This document shows, in pieces, positions 42,614-50,824 of a stretch of 64,000 bases of DNA. The translations under genes were made by a program, and so were the position numbers. Every line of letters begins with the position of its first letter. Position 1 is the first letter of the stretch. Where the stretch lies: positions 1 to 64,000 of the forward strand of contig JBGSWN010000223.1 in NCBI GenBank assembly GCA_041752395.1, in the 5' to 3' direction. The DNA is from UBA6168 sp041752395 (lineage in GTDB: Bacteria > Bacteroidota > Bacteroidia > Chitinophagales > Saprospiraceae). The notes beneath the pieces were generated by a model. It saw only the letters and a list, made by a program, of their open reading frames with translations. It ran no database searches and had not been told where the DNA came from.

Positions 42614-44313
42614 TTGAACACGTTTTCAAAATGCTTGCTCTTGCGTATTTTTTCAAAACTGCCCTCCTCTAGGATTCGCCCCTCCTGCATGATGATGATG
42701 CGGTCGCACTTGGCCGCCATCTGCGCATTGTCGGTAACGGTGACGAGGGTGCAATTGGGGATGGAGGTGAGCAGGTTGGCGATGCGCTCCCGGTCTTCTT
42801 TTTCCAAAAAATCGAAGGGCTCCTCGATGGCCAGCAGCGAGGGCCGGGAGGCGATACAGCGCGCGAAGATGATTTTCGATATGATGTTCCGGGGCAGGTT
42901 TTTGCCGCCAGGCAGCAAAATGGTGTCGTAGCCTTCGGGCAATTTTTTCACAAAATCAGAAAGGCCAACCTGCTCCACAGCACTGATGACGTTCTCCAAC
43001 TGTATGTCCTGATGGCCCATCGTGATGTTTTCCAAAAGGCTGCTTTTGAAAATATCCTCTTGTGAAATATGGTCGCCGATATGTGCCCGCAAGCTCACGA
43101 GGTCGAGGTTGCGGTAAGGTATTTTGTTGTAGGTAATCGAGCCTGTGAATTTTGTGTAAACCCCTGCTATGAGGTGTAGCAGGGTGGATTTGCCCGAAGA
43201 GTTGTAGCCCGCTATGCACAGTTTTTCGCCTTCGACAATGTTGAGGTGCAGGTCGTTCAAGGTGTTTTTTTGAGAATCAGTGAATCGGTAGCTCACGCCG
43301 GTCAGTTCCACAGCGATGCCCCTGCCTGTGTCGCATTGCTCAAAGCGAATACCCTCCTCCCGCTCAATTTCGAGGTCAGTGAAGCCGCCAAGCTTGTCGA
43401 GCGCCGTGAGGGTGTCGTAGATGGTTTCCATGGTGAGTATCAGCTTTTCGACGGAATTCATGACCAAGATGATGATGATTTCCGCAGCCACGAACTGCCC
43501 GATATTGATGCGATTGTCAATGACGAGCACGCTCCCAAGGATGAGCAGCCCCGCCGTCACGAGTGTCTTGAACCCTACTAGGCTGCTGTACTGCGTCACC
43601 AGCACCCGGAAGTGCGCTTTGCGGGCATCGAGGTAGCCGTTGACGAGGTAGTCGGTTTTTTGCAGCGGTAAATCGCTGTCGCCTGCCAGCTTGAAGGTGC
43701 CCATCGTGCGGGCCAGCTCTTCGAGCCAAGAGGCCACTTCATATTTGTACTTCGATTCCTTCAGGCTGGTTTTCAGTCCCTGTGGCCCGGTAAGACGAAG
43801 AATTATCAGCACAATGGCGATTAGTGTTAACCCGAAGAAGACGAAAAAAGGGTGGTAAAAAGCCAGGAGTAGCAGCCCGAAAACAATTTGCAGCACGCTG
43901 GTGGAGAAATCCATCAGGATTTTGGGCAGCCCTTTTTGCAGGGTGAGGGTATCGAAGAAACGGTTTACCAGCTCCGGCGCATAGTCCCGGTGGATGGCTT
44001 CCCATTTGATTTTTGGGATGCGGTAGGCAAAGTCGAAGGCCGAACGAGTGAAGATGCGCTGCTGGATGGTCTCTGTGACGGAGAGCTGCATGACGGTGAG
44101 CACCCCGGCCAGCATGGTGCCCAGTGTCACCACACCGATCAGTATCATCCATGAACTGGAAACGCTGCCCCCAGCTATCAGCCCGATAATGGCCTGTACG
44201 CCGAGGGGGAGGCTGAGGGCTATCAGCCCAGCAAAGATGGCATAAAGGTATATGTAGAGAATGTCCTTTTTGTCCAGTTTTATCAGCCTAAAAAAACGAT
44301 TGATTGGTTTCAT
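42610..44313 (-). CDS. ABC exporter (membrane + ATPase) with degenerate ATPase motifs
   Basis: A 567-residue half-transporter; ATG 44313 (MKPINRFFRLIKLDKK) is preferred to the upstream ATG 44358. Residues ~18-300 hold about six transmembrane helices; the nucleotide-binding domain (~333-567) has Walker A GYNSSGKST (369-377) and a Q-loop glutamine (Q418). The signature LSGGQ reads LPRNI (473-477), the Walker B aspartate is glutamate (LLAIEE, 493-498) and the H-loop histidine is missing (VTVTDN). There is no peptidase-C39 domain. It resembles type I secretion/peptide exporters and is the first gene of the operon with pyruvate kinase, OMP, HlyD and TolC. The altered motifs suggest slow, regulated or asymmetric ATP use, or a regulatory role. 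Confidence 0.85.
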   Translation of the reverse strand: MKPINRFFRLIKLDKKDILYIYLYAIFAGLIALSLPLGVQAIIGLIAGGSVSSSWMILIGVVTLGTMLAGVLTVMQLSVTETIQQRIFTRSAFDFAYRIPKIKWEAIHRDYAPELVNRFFDTLTLQKGLPKILMDFSTSVLQIVFGLLLLAFYHPFFVFFGLTLIAIVLIILRLTGPQGLKTSLKESKYKYEVASWLEELARTMGTFKLAGDSDLPLQKTDYLVNGYLDARKAHFRVLVTQYSSLVGFKTLVTAGLLILGSVLVIDNRINIGQFVAAEIIIILVMNSVEKLILTMETIYDTLTALDKLGGFTDLEIEREEGIRFEQCDTGRGIAVELTGVSYRFTDSQKNTLNDLHLNIVEGEKLCIAGYNSSGKSTLLHLIAGVYTKFTGSITYNKIPYRNLDLVSLRAHIGDHISQEDIFKSSLLENITMGHQDIQLENVISAVEQVGLSDFVKKLPEGYDTILLPGGKNLPRNIISKIIFARCIASRPSLLAIEEPFDFLEKEDRERIANLLTSIPNCTLVTVTDNAQMAAKCDRIIIMQEGRILEEGSFEKIRKSKHFENVFK

Positions 44314-44457
44314 TGTCGTACTTGTTTGCAGAACCATGAATGATGAAATGGGGTACAAAGTTGAGAAACTGTTGCACTTCTAACCGCATTCTAATCTGGG
44401 GACATGTAATGGCATGTAGTTCTTTAACCTTATTTTCCCAAGCCAAGATACCTATCG

Positions 44458-45381
44458 TTAGTACCTCTCAGCCCACGGGAAAATGTCGTTAATTATTCGC
44501 TCTTTGTCCTTTCGGATGAAATCAAGGAATGCTTCGGCAATGGGGGACAGCCTTTTTGCTGACAACCAAACGAGGTTCCATTGGGTGACTATTGGAAGCC
44601 CTTTATAGGGGATTATCTCTAGGTCGCCATTCATCAATTCGTTTTTGATGCCTATGAGCGGCATGATGGAGTATCCAAGGCCCGCAATAATTGCCTGTTT
44701 TAGTGCCTCGTTAGAGGTGAGTTCAATCTTCTTATAAGTGGGCCAGTTTTCTTTCTCCATGAACTGCTCCATGGAGTTTCGGGTAGCCGAGCCGAACTCT
44801 CGAAGAAGCAGCGGATGCGTCTCCAACAACTTCCGAACTGGCAGCTTTGTATTTCGCCGTATGCGGGTGCCCCCTACTAGAAAAAGCTTGTTTTGCATCA
44901 ATTGCTCCGATTCCAGCTTCAGGTGCTGCGGCAGAACGGACACCAGTGAAAAATCTACTTCATTTTGTTCCAAGCTCTTCACTACTTGCGTCTTGTTCGT
45001 CACGTCCATCACGAGGTCAACAGCCGGATTTTGCCGAAGAAAATCGGATAGGAAGTAGGGCATCACATATTTTCCTGTGGATGCAGTCGAGATTTTCAGA
45101 CGGCCGGCCATCTGCCCTTTGAATGACTTGGTTTTGTAGTTGATTGCCTCAATTTCATCGAGTATCTTCTCAGCTGATTTGGCTATTTCCCTCCCAAAAT
45201 CGGTTACGTATAGTCGCCTCCCAACCAACTCCGTCAAGGGTACGGCGAACTGTTCTTGAAATTTTTTTAGCTGCATGGACACCGCTGGTTGCGTCAGGTA
45301 CAGTTCCTCTGAAGCCTTTGTAATGCTCTGATATTCAGTCACTTTGAGGAATATTTTCAATTGCTGTAAAGTATAATTCAT
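44458..45381 (-). CDS. LysR-type transcriptional regulator
   Basis: A 307-residue regulator of normal LysR length. The N-terminal winged helix-turn-helix is MNYTLQQLKIFLKVTEYQSI, TKASEELYLTQPAVSMQLKK; the substrate-binding domain (~90-300) begins GRLKISTASTGKYVMPYFLS, similar to the CbbR/CysL branch. It lies upstream of, and in the same direction as, the export operon, 145 bp before the ABC gene start, and is divergent from the small gene at 45472. Which of these it controls is not visible; LysR proteins often regulate the divergent gene. Confidence 0.92.
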   Translation of the reverse strand: MNYTLQQLKIFLKVTEYQSITKASEELYLTQPAVSMQLKKFQEQFAVPLTELVGRRLYVTDFGREIAKSAEKILDEIEAINYKTKSFKGQMAGRLKISTASTGKYVMPYFLSDFLRQNPAVDLVMDVTNKTQVVKSLEQNEVDFSLVSVLPQHLKLESEQLMQNKLFLVGGTRIRRNTKLPVRKLLETHPLLLREFGSATRNSMEQFMEKENWPTYKKIELTSNEALKQAIIAGLGYSIMPLIGIKNELMNGDLEIIPYKGLPIVTQWNLVWLSAKRLSPIAEAFLDFIRKDKERIINDIFPWAERY

Positions 45382-45471
45382 AAGTAACGTTTATGTTTTT
45401 CATCACAAAGATGAATTATTGTTTATCAAAAAACCAACTCAATTTTGCCCCAGAATTAAAATTCAAACTAC

Positions 45472-45777
45472 ATGGCAGTGCATATCAAAAAATCCATAGA
45501 CAGGTCGGGAGTAGCGGCTATCCAAAAATCGAACACCCTAAATTCCATGCCCCATCCAAAAACAAAGCTACGGCGTGAGTGGGACACGCTGCGGGAATTC
45601 GGCATTCTAACGATGCTCGCCGTGGCACTTAGCCTTTCCGTCAAAAGCGATTATCTTTTTTTTAAAGAAATGCTCGTGGCTTGTTCAATCATCGGAATGA
45701 TCATGGCACTTAAAACATTGCGACACCCGGCAATCATCATCTCAAATGGTGACAACGACAGAGCACACTTAAACTGA
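45472..45777 (+). CDS. Small membrane protein of unknown function
   Basis: A 101-residue frame from ATG 45472; ATG 45547 (MPHPKTKLRREWDTLREFGI) would give a 76-residue protein and is equally plausible. Two hydrophobic segments (FGILTMLAVALSLSV and EMLVACSIIGMIMAL) are joined by a short charged loop (KSDYLFFK). The N-terminal half is basic. No family recognised. It is divergent from the LysR gene and sits 134 bp upstream of another unknown gene and isocitrate dehydrogenase. Confidence 0.5.
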   Translation: MAVHIKKSIDRSGVAAIQKSNTLNSMPHPKTKLRREWDTLREFGILTMLAVALSLSVKSDYLFFKEMLVACSIIGMIMALKTLRHPAIIISNGDNDRAHLN

Positions 45778-45911
45778 TTTATTTCATACACTGCCGAAGT
45801 TCCCGCTTCCGCTGGTAATCCTTGATGTATATGTGCATCACCAGAACGCTGTGCGCTAAATAGCGGAAATCGTCAATCAATTATATCGTTAACCATTTAA
45901 ACTTAATCGTT

Positions 45912-46244
45912 ATGCTAACTAAAGAAATTTTGCAAACCATCCAACTCGCCAATGAAAACTGCCAACCCGATGAAGCATGGGAGATGATTGACACCTTAAT
46001 TGATGAGCGAATCAGCCAGCACAACATTCAGATGCTCCGCAATTGGGAGGGCAACCACCATTTCGACTCCAAGCCCTTCGACCAGAAAATCTCTGACATG
46101 AAGTCCCAGCGTAAGGAAATCAAGTCGCTGATAGCGCAAGCAAAAGCGCAAGGTTATAACATCGAAGTAAAGGCTCACATTGAGGTGAAAATGGTAAAGA
46201 AGCCGTTCAACAGCTCCGTCAAAGTGAATATTTCTCAAAATTAA
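45912..46244 (+). CDS. Hypothetical protein upstream of isocitrate dehydrogenase
   Basis: A 110-residue soluble protein, mostly helical at the N-terminus (LTKEILQTIQLANENCQPDE, AWEMIDTLIDERISQHNIQM) and with a basic, beta-rich end (YNIEVKAHIEVKMVKKPF). No known domain is recognised. The stop lies 24 bp before the ATG of isocitrate dehydrogenase, so the two are probably co-transcribed; a role in that enzyme's regulation is possible but not shown. Confidence 0.65.
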   Translation: MLTKEILQTIQLANENCQPDEAWEMIDTLIDERISQHNIQMLRNWEGNHHFDSKPFDQKISDMKSQRKEIKSLIAQAKAQGYNIEVKAHIEVKMVKKPFNSSVKVNISQN

Positions 46245-46268
46245 AATCAAAATTTGAATATCATCATT

Positions 46269-47702
46269 ATGCAAAAAGTGACAATTGCAAAGGGCGATGG
46301 CATAGGCCCAGAAATCATGGATGCCACATTGGAAATACTAAAGGCGGCCAATGCCCGCATCGAGTTTGAGGAAATTGAAATTGGTGAAAAGGTCTATCTC
46401 TCCGGCAACACCAGCGGCATCGGGAAGGAAGCCTGGGACAGCATCCGCCAAAACAAGGTCTTCCTGAAAGCCCCCATTACTACACCGCAGGGAGGTGGCT
46501 ACAAGAGCCTGAATGTGACCATGCGCAAGGCGCTCGGCCTCTACGCCAACATCCGGCCCTGCAAAAGTTATCACCCGTTCATTGCCACCAAACACCCTGT
46601 TATGGACGTGGTCATCATCCGGGAAAACGAGGAGGACCTCTACGCTGGCATCGAGCACCAGCAGACCGACGAGGTGGTGCAATGCCTGAAGCTCATCTCA
46701 CGGCCTGGCTGCGAGAAAATCGTTCGCTACGCCTTTGAGTACGCCCGCCTTTACAAGCGCAAAAAGGTGAGCTGCTTCCTAAAGGACAATATCATGAAGC
46801 AGACCGACGGACTGTTCCAAAAGGTGTTCAAGGAAATCGCCGCAGAGTACCCCGACATCGAGTCCGATAGCTGGATCATTGACATCGCTGCCGCAAGGCT
46901 GGCCGATACGCCAGAAATCTTTGAGGTAATCGTTACGTCGAACCTCTACGGCGACGTGGTGTCTGACATCGCTGCACAAATCTCCGGTTCAGTGGGCTTG
47001 GCCGGCTCCTCCAATATCGGCGAGCTGTGTGCCATGTTCGAGGCCATCCACGGCTCGGCTCCGACCATCGCCGGGCAGAACGTGGCCAACCCTTCCGGCC
47101 TGCTCAAGGCAGCCATCATGATGCTTAACCACATCGGCCAGCAGGACGTTGCGGAGCGAATAAAAAACGCTTGGTCATGCACCATTGAAGCGGGCATACA
47201 CACCGCCGATATTTACAAGGAAGGTGTGAGCAAGCAGCTGGTGGGCACCAAGGAATTTGCCGAAGCTGTCATCGCTCGGCTCGGTCAGCTGCCAACACAA
47301 CTAAAAGTGGCAGAATACGAAAAAGGCGTGCAACTAAATCTGCCGAAATACCAACGCAAGCTGGCTTCCAGCAAAGTGCTGAAAGGCGTTGACGTGTTCG
47401 TGGACTGGAAGGGCGGCGATGCCAACCAACTGGCAGAGCACCTGGCCAAGCTCAACACTGACATCAGTTTGACGATGATCACCAACCGGGGCGTAAAGGT
47501 CTGGCCCAACGGCTTCGAGGAAACTTTCTGCACCGATCACTGGCGCTGCCGCTTCGAAGTGAGCAACGGCAAGCCTGCTGAGAAAGGCAGCATCCCACAG
47601 TTGCTCGCCCAAGCTTTGACTGAGAATATTGATGTGATAAAGACCGAAAACCTGTACGAGTTCGACGGTGCGAAAGGATATTCGCTCGGTCAGGGGCAAT
47701 AA
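46269..47702 (+). CDS. icd: NADP-dependent isocitrate dehydrogenase
   Basis: A 477-residue TCA-cycle enzyme that converts isocitrate to 2-oxoglutarate, making NADPH and CO2. ATG 46269 (MQKVTIAKGDGIGPEIMDAT) is chosen over the upstream TTG frame. Visible motifs: isocitrate-binding KSLNVTMRKALGLYANIRP, the IIRENEEDLYAGIEH loop, SDIAAQISGSVGLAGSSNIG with the metal aspartate just upstream, and FEAIHGSAPTIAGQNVANPS for cofactor. It is longer than the E. coli enzyme by a C-terminal domain (~345-477), as in the Thermus/Rickettsia type. NADP is inferred from subfamily, not from a decisive residue. It is followed by a strong terminator. Confidence 0.93.
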   Translation: MQKVTIAKGDGIGPEIMDATLEILKAANARIEFEEIEIGEKVYLSGNTSGIGKEAWDSIRQNKVFLKAPITTPQGGGYKSLNVTMRKALGLYANIRPCKSYHPFIATKHPVMDVVIIRENEEDLYAGIEHQQTDEVVQCLKLISRPGCEKIVRYAFEYARLYKRKKVSCFLKDNIMKQTDGLFQKVFKEIAAEYPDIESDSWIIDIAAARLADTPEIFEVIVTSNLYGDVVSDIAAQISGSVGLAGSSNIGELCAMFEAIHGSAPTIAGQNVANPSGLLKAAIMMLNHIGQQDVAERIKNAWSCTIEAGIHTADIYKEGVSKQLVGTKEFAEAVIARLGQLPTQLKVAEYEKGVQLNLPKYQRKLASSKVLKGVDVFVDWKGGDANQLAEHLAKLNTDISLTMITNRGVKVWPNGFEETFCTDHWRCRFEVSNGKPAEKGSIPQLLAQALTENIDVIKTENLYEFDGAKGYSLGQGQ

Positions 47703-47715
47703 TAAATTAGCACAC

Positions 47716-47746
47716 GAAATCCCCGGAACCCACTGCCGGGGATTTC
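47716..47746 (+). terminator. Terminator of isocitrate dehydrogenase
   Basis: Perfect 11-bp stem GAAATCCCCGG/CCGGGGATTTC followed by TTCCCTTTT, 13 bp after the stop codon. Confidence 0.85.
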
Positions 47747-47877
47747 TTCCCTTTTGACTATTTTAATGCTTGTAGTCAATGCTTCTTACCCAGTTCTAAT
47801 CTTGATTTGAGCAATATTGCAGGGTTGAATGGCTTGCAACTTCCAAGTAGGTTTTTACGAAGAAAATATTGATGAAA

Positions 47878-47911
47878 ATGGTTGCCAGCACTGTTGGCAA
47901 CCATTTTTTTA
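47878..47911. terminator. Bidirectional terminator-like hairpin
   Basis: ATGGTTGCCA pairs with TGGCAACCAT, followed by a T run on the plus strand; on the minus strand it is followed by TTTTC and lies after the stop of the gene at 47927. Confidence 0.7.
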
Positions 47912-47926
47912 TAACCAAAATTTGGT

Positions 47927-48211
47927 TCAAGCTCCCACCTTCGTTGATTCCTTGACCATTTCGTAAGTTAGGGGCATTTGCTCCAAATTTGCGAATCGGC
48001 GGATGCTGAAATTAGGCTCGAAAGTGAATTTTTCGCCGGCCCGCATCGTCCAGCCCGTCTTCGGGTTTTCGATTTCGTTGAGCAGCAACCCGACGCCGTT
48101 GGCCGACTTCACGATGTCCCGGATGGAGTACATTTTGTCCTTGATGGGCCGGTTCGGGATGTCGGCGATTTGCTCCGGTGTGAAATTGTCGTCAATGCAG
48201 ATGATGTCCAT
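47927..48211 (-). CDS. Small hypothetical protein (94 aa)
   Basis: A 94-residue frame if started at ATG 48211 (MDIICIDDNFTPEQIADIPN); an upstream ATG at 48229 adds six residues. The protein is soluble and beta-rich (KDKMYSIRDIVKSANGVGLL, LNEIENPKTGW) with an aromatic WTMRAGEKFTFEPNFSIRRF segment. I think similar small proteins occur widely in Bacteroidota, some near phage or integrated elements, but the function is unknown. It lies 54 bp downstream of the photolyase gene on the same strand. Confidence 0.65.
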   Translation of the reverse strand: MDIICIDDNFTPEQIADIPNRPIKDKMYSIRDIVKSANGVGLLLNEIENPKTGWTMRAGEKFTFEPNFSIRRFANLEQMPLTYEMVKESTKVGA

Positions 48212-48265
48212 ATTCTTGCTTTTTTGCAAAAATAATAAGCGAAATTGAAACGGTGATGAATTGAT

Positions 48266-49744
48266 TCAACCTTGGGTGCCAGCCCATGCCTCCCGGTCGG
48301 GGAGGGTGTGCCGGTTCAGGATGCGATTATTTTCTTTTTTGACCTTTTCATCGCTTCGCAGGCCCCAAAGTTTTTCTCGGGCAAATCGGTGTGCCGCCTT
48401 CAAGTCCACAACAGGGGTGGGGTAGTCCTTGCCAATGATAACACCATAGAACTGCTGCTCCATGTCAGACATTTTCCAGGGTTCATGGATAAAACCCTCA
48501 GGAACGTTGCGCAATTCTGGCACCCATTGTTTTACGAAAATACCATTTGGGTCATTGTCTTGGCCTTGTTTCACCGGATTGTAAATGCGAACGGTATTGA
48601 TACCAGTGACCCCAGACTGCATCTGCCATTGCGGATAATGGATGCCCGGTTCAAAATCGAGAAAAAGCTTAGCAAGCCACTCAGCGCCGGGTTGCCACGG
48701 TTGCCAAAAAAGGTGCGTAAGGCAGGAAGCCAGCATGGCCCTCATGCGGAAGTTCACCCAGCCAGTAGCGATAAGGCAGCGCATACAGGCATCCACGAGT
48801 GGGATTCCGGTTTGTCCCTGTTTCCAGGCTTCAAAAAGGATGAGGTCTGTATTTTTCTCCAAAGCATCGTAGCCACGGTTTACGTTTTCAAACTCCATGC
48901 GGTCTTCGCTCTCGAATTTTTGGATGAAATGTGCCTGCCAGCGCAGTCGTGCACTAAAGGCCGCATGTTGGAACTTCCAGCCGTGGAGGGCATGCGCATG
49001 AGCGGCGGCTTGCCAAACTTGCCGGACACTCAAACAACCCCAAGCAATGTAAGGTGAAAGCCGGCTACAGCCTCGTCGGCTGTCCAAAGGTTTTGAAATG
49101 GATTTGGCGTAATTCCGAATGCGGTCGTTCAGGAAATTCTTCAGGTAAGCATGGGCATAGGACTCGCCACCGGGTTGGAAATTTGGATGGGGTGTTTGCG
49201 CAATTGCCGCAGGTAGTTTCAGTTTGGACAAGTCAACCTGCCTCCAATTGTTCCAGTCCACCTTGGCCTGTGGTGCTGACATGAAATCGTACCAACTTTC
49301 CCTCCAAGCTTTGCGGTTGCGCAAGCCACGCACCACACCGTTGGAGGTGCTTTCCTCCCATTTAATTTTGTGCTTTTTACAAAAATCAGCGACAGCTTTG
49401 TCCCGGTCGTAGGTGATTTTTAGTCCCGTTTCTTGGTAAGAATAAATGGTTTGGATGGAAAATTGCGCCAGCAATTGCTCCAAAACTGACAGCATCTCCT
49501 TTTCAAAGATTGCAATTTTTGCTCCATGAGGCAACAACTGAAGGTTCATATCATCGAGGCATTGCCGGACGAAGCGCCAATGCCGCTCCTCATACTGCGG
49601 AGCTGCCATTACAGAAGGCTCGAAAACATAGAGCATCAAAACTGGAAGCCCAGCCTGCTGTGCCCGCATCAATGGTTCATGGTCACGCAGGCGCAAGTCC
49701 CGCTTGAACCAAACGATGTTTATCGGTGAGCGGGTCAAGGTCAT
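48266..49744 (-). CDS. Cryptochrome/deoxyribodipyrimidine photolyase family protein
   Basis: A 492-residue flavoprotein started at ATG 49744 (MTLTRSPINIVWFKRDLRLR), which is the classical photolyase N-terminus. The alpha/beta photolyase domain spans ~10-140; the FAD-binding helical domain (~200-440) contains SRLSPYIAWGCLSVRQVWQA, RWQAHFIQKFE, GQTGIPLVDACMRCLIATGW and VNFRMRAMLASCLTHLF, then the conserved WQMQSGVTGINTVRIYNPVK. Light-driven repair of UV pyrimidine dimers is the likely role; a signalling cryptochrome cannot be excluded. Its start lies one nucleotide after the stop of the DUF6435 gene, so the two form one transcript. Confidence 0.92.
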   Translation of the reverse strand: MTLTRSPINIVWFKRDLRLRDHEPLMRAQQAGLPVLMLYVFEPSVMAAPQYEERHWRFVRQCLDDMNLQLLPHGAKIAIFEKEMLSVLEQLLAQFSIQTIYSYQETGLKITYDRDKAVADFCKKHKIKWEESTSNGVVRGLRNRKAWRESWYDFMSAPQAKVDWNNWRQVDLSKLKLPAAIAQTPHPNFQPGGESYAHAYLKNFLNDRIRNYAKSISKPLDSRRGCSRLSPYIAWGCLSVRQVWQAAAHAHALHGWKFQHAAFSARLRWQAHFIQKFESEDRMEFENVNRGYDALEKNTDLILFEAWKQGQTGIPLVDACMRCLIATGWVNFRMRAMLASCLTHLFWQPWQPGAEWLAKLFLDFEPGIHYPQWQMQSGVTGINTVRIYNPVKQGQDNDPNGIFVKQWVPELRNVPEGFIHEPWKMSDMEQQFYGVIIGKDYPTPVVDLKAAHRFAREKLWGLRSDEKVKKENNRILNRHTLPDREAWAGTQG

Positions 49745-49745
49745 T

Positions 49746-49916
49746 TTAGCTTTTGGGCAGCGCTTCCAATCTTTCCAGTACTTGCTCCGCCTCCGCTGAC
49801 TTTTGGGCAAAGCCCTTTATGTCGCCTTTGCGCTGCAAATCACGGGCTTCTTCGAGGAGCTTGGCGTACTGTTCCCGCAGTTGTTTGGCGGGGTCTTTTT
49901 TGAATAGTCCGAACAT
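49746..49916 (-). CDS. DUF6435-like small protein (56 aa)
   Basis: A 56-residue frame: MFGLFKKDPAKQLREQYAKL, LEEARDLQRKGDIKGFAQKS, AEAEQVLERLEALPKS. This is the compact helical layout (MFGLFKKDPxKKLxKxYxxLLEEAxxLQRxGDIxxxA) of small proteins annotated DUF6435 or Lacal_2735 in Bacteroidota and Proteobacteria. Function unknown. Its stop is followed one base later by the photolyase start, and it is preceded by a short GTTGATAA repeat array. The call is by motif memory. Confidence 0.8.
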   Translation of the reverse strand: MFGLFKKDPAKQLREQYAKLLEEARDLQRKGDIKGFAQKSAEAEQVLERLEALPKS

Positions 49917-49922
49917 TTTTAA

Positions 49923-49963
49923 TGAGTTGATAAAAGTTGATAAAAGTTGATAACGGTTGATAA
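49923..49963. repeat. Direct array of AGTTGATAA units
   Basis: Four units of 10-11 bp (GAGTTGATAAAAGTTGATAA, then AAGTTGATAACGGTTGATAA) lie just upstream of the DUF6435-photolyase pair. The same unit forms the inverted array at 40626-40722. Confidence 0.65.
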
Positions 49964-49974
49964 GGAGGCTGTTG

Positions 49975-50673
49975 TCATAATTTTAATGCTGACATTCCAC
50001 CGTCAATGCCGATGACCTGCCCCGTTATCCAGCCGCTTTTTTCGGATAGAAGGAAGTGTGCCAAGTCGGCGATTTCACTGGAAGTCCCGACCCGTTTCAG
50101 CGGGTGACGGGCACCTGCGGATTCCTTTTTTTCGTCAGAACTGAGCAGCCGGGCAGCCAACGGCGTATCCGTCAGCGATGGGGCGATGCAGTTCACCCGG
50201 ATGCTGGGTGCCCACTCGGCGGCGAGGCTGCGGGTGAGGCCTTCCACAGCGCCTTTTGCTGCGGCGACGGAGGCATGAAACGGCATTCCCTGCCCCACTG
50301 CCACGGTGCTGAATAGCACGACGGCGGGGTTTTCGGCATTTTTAAGTGCCTTTTGCGAAGCCTGCAAAACCTTCACCGCACCAAGCACATTGATTTGAAA
50401 ATCTTCGAGAAAAGCGGCTGGTTTCAGCGACCGGAACGGCTTGAGGTTGATACTGCCGGGGCAGTAGGCGATGCCATCTAAACTGGCTGGCAGTTCACTT
50501 TCGGCAAGTTCATCTTCGAGGATGTTTTTGGGTAAATGCGTGACGCCGGGCAGTCCCGACAAGCTCTCCCCAGTGCGGGAAACGACGAGGATTTGATGGC
50601 CTTCGGCGCTCAGTTTTTTCACCAGTTCCAAACCAATTCCGGAAGAGCCGCCTGCGATGAGGTAATTTTTCAT
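49975..50673 (-). CDS. Short-chain dehydrogenase/reductase lacking the catalytic Tyr
   Basis: A 232-residue classical SDR fold. The NAD(P) loop IAGGSSGIGLELVKKL is at the N-terminus, with YCPGSINLKPF in place of NNAG and VVLFSTVAVGQGMPFHASVA around the active site. The YxxxK motif reads VAAAK, so the catalytic Tyr is absent although Ser and Lys are present; the C-terminus AHFLLSEKSGWITGQVIGID GG pattern is typical. It may act on substrates with another acid, or be a non-catalytic SDR. It follows the DUF6435-photolyase block in the same direction with a 58-bp gap. Confidence 0.85.
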   Translation of the reverse strand: MKNYLIAGGSSGIGLELVKKLSAEGHQILVVSRTGESLSGLPGVTHLPKNILEDELAESELPASLDGIAYCPGSINLKPFRSLKPAAFLEDFQINVLGAVKVLQASQKALKNAENPAVVLFSTVAVGQGMPFHASVAAAKGAVEGLTRSLAAEWAPSIRVNCIAPSLTDTPLAARLLSSDEKKESAGARHPLKRVGTSSEIADLAHFLLSEKSGWITGQVIGIDGGMSALKL

Positions 50674-50737
50674 AAAGCTGTTTGATTTGTGCGGCGATTC
50701 AACAGGGGAGGGGGGAAATGGTTTAGGTAGGAGGCTA

Positions 50738-50768
50738 GGATTACTAAACTTTCAAAGTTTAGTAATCC
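50738..50768. repeat. Perfect 31-bp palindrome
   Basis: GGATTACTAAACTTT pairs perfectly with AAAGTTTAGTAATCC around a single C. It lies between the SDR and the response regulator genes, and no T run follows it. It shares the CTTTcAAAG-type centre with the palindrome at 59104-59136. Confidence 0.75.
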
Positions 50769-50824
50769 GTGCAAATTCTCAGCCCCAGACTGCCCACTGC
50801 CCACTGTCGAACTGCCAACTCAAC

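Noticed and set aside
50738..50768. Palindrome considered as a terminator of the response regulator gene
   Set aside because: The stem is perfect, but no T run follows on either strand, so it is recorded as a repeat.
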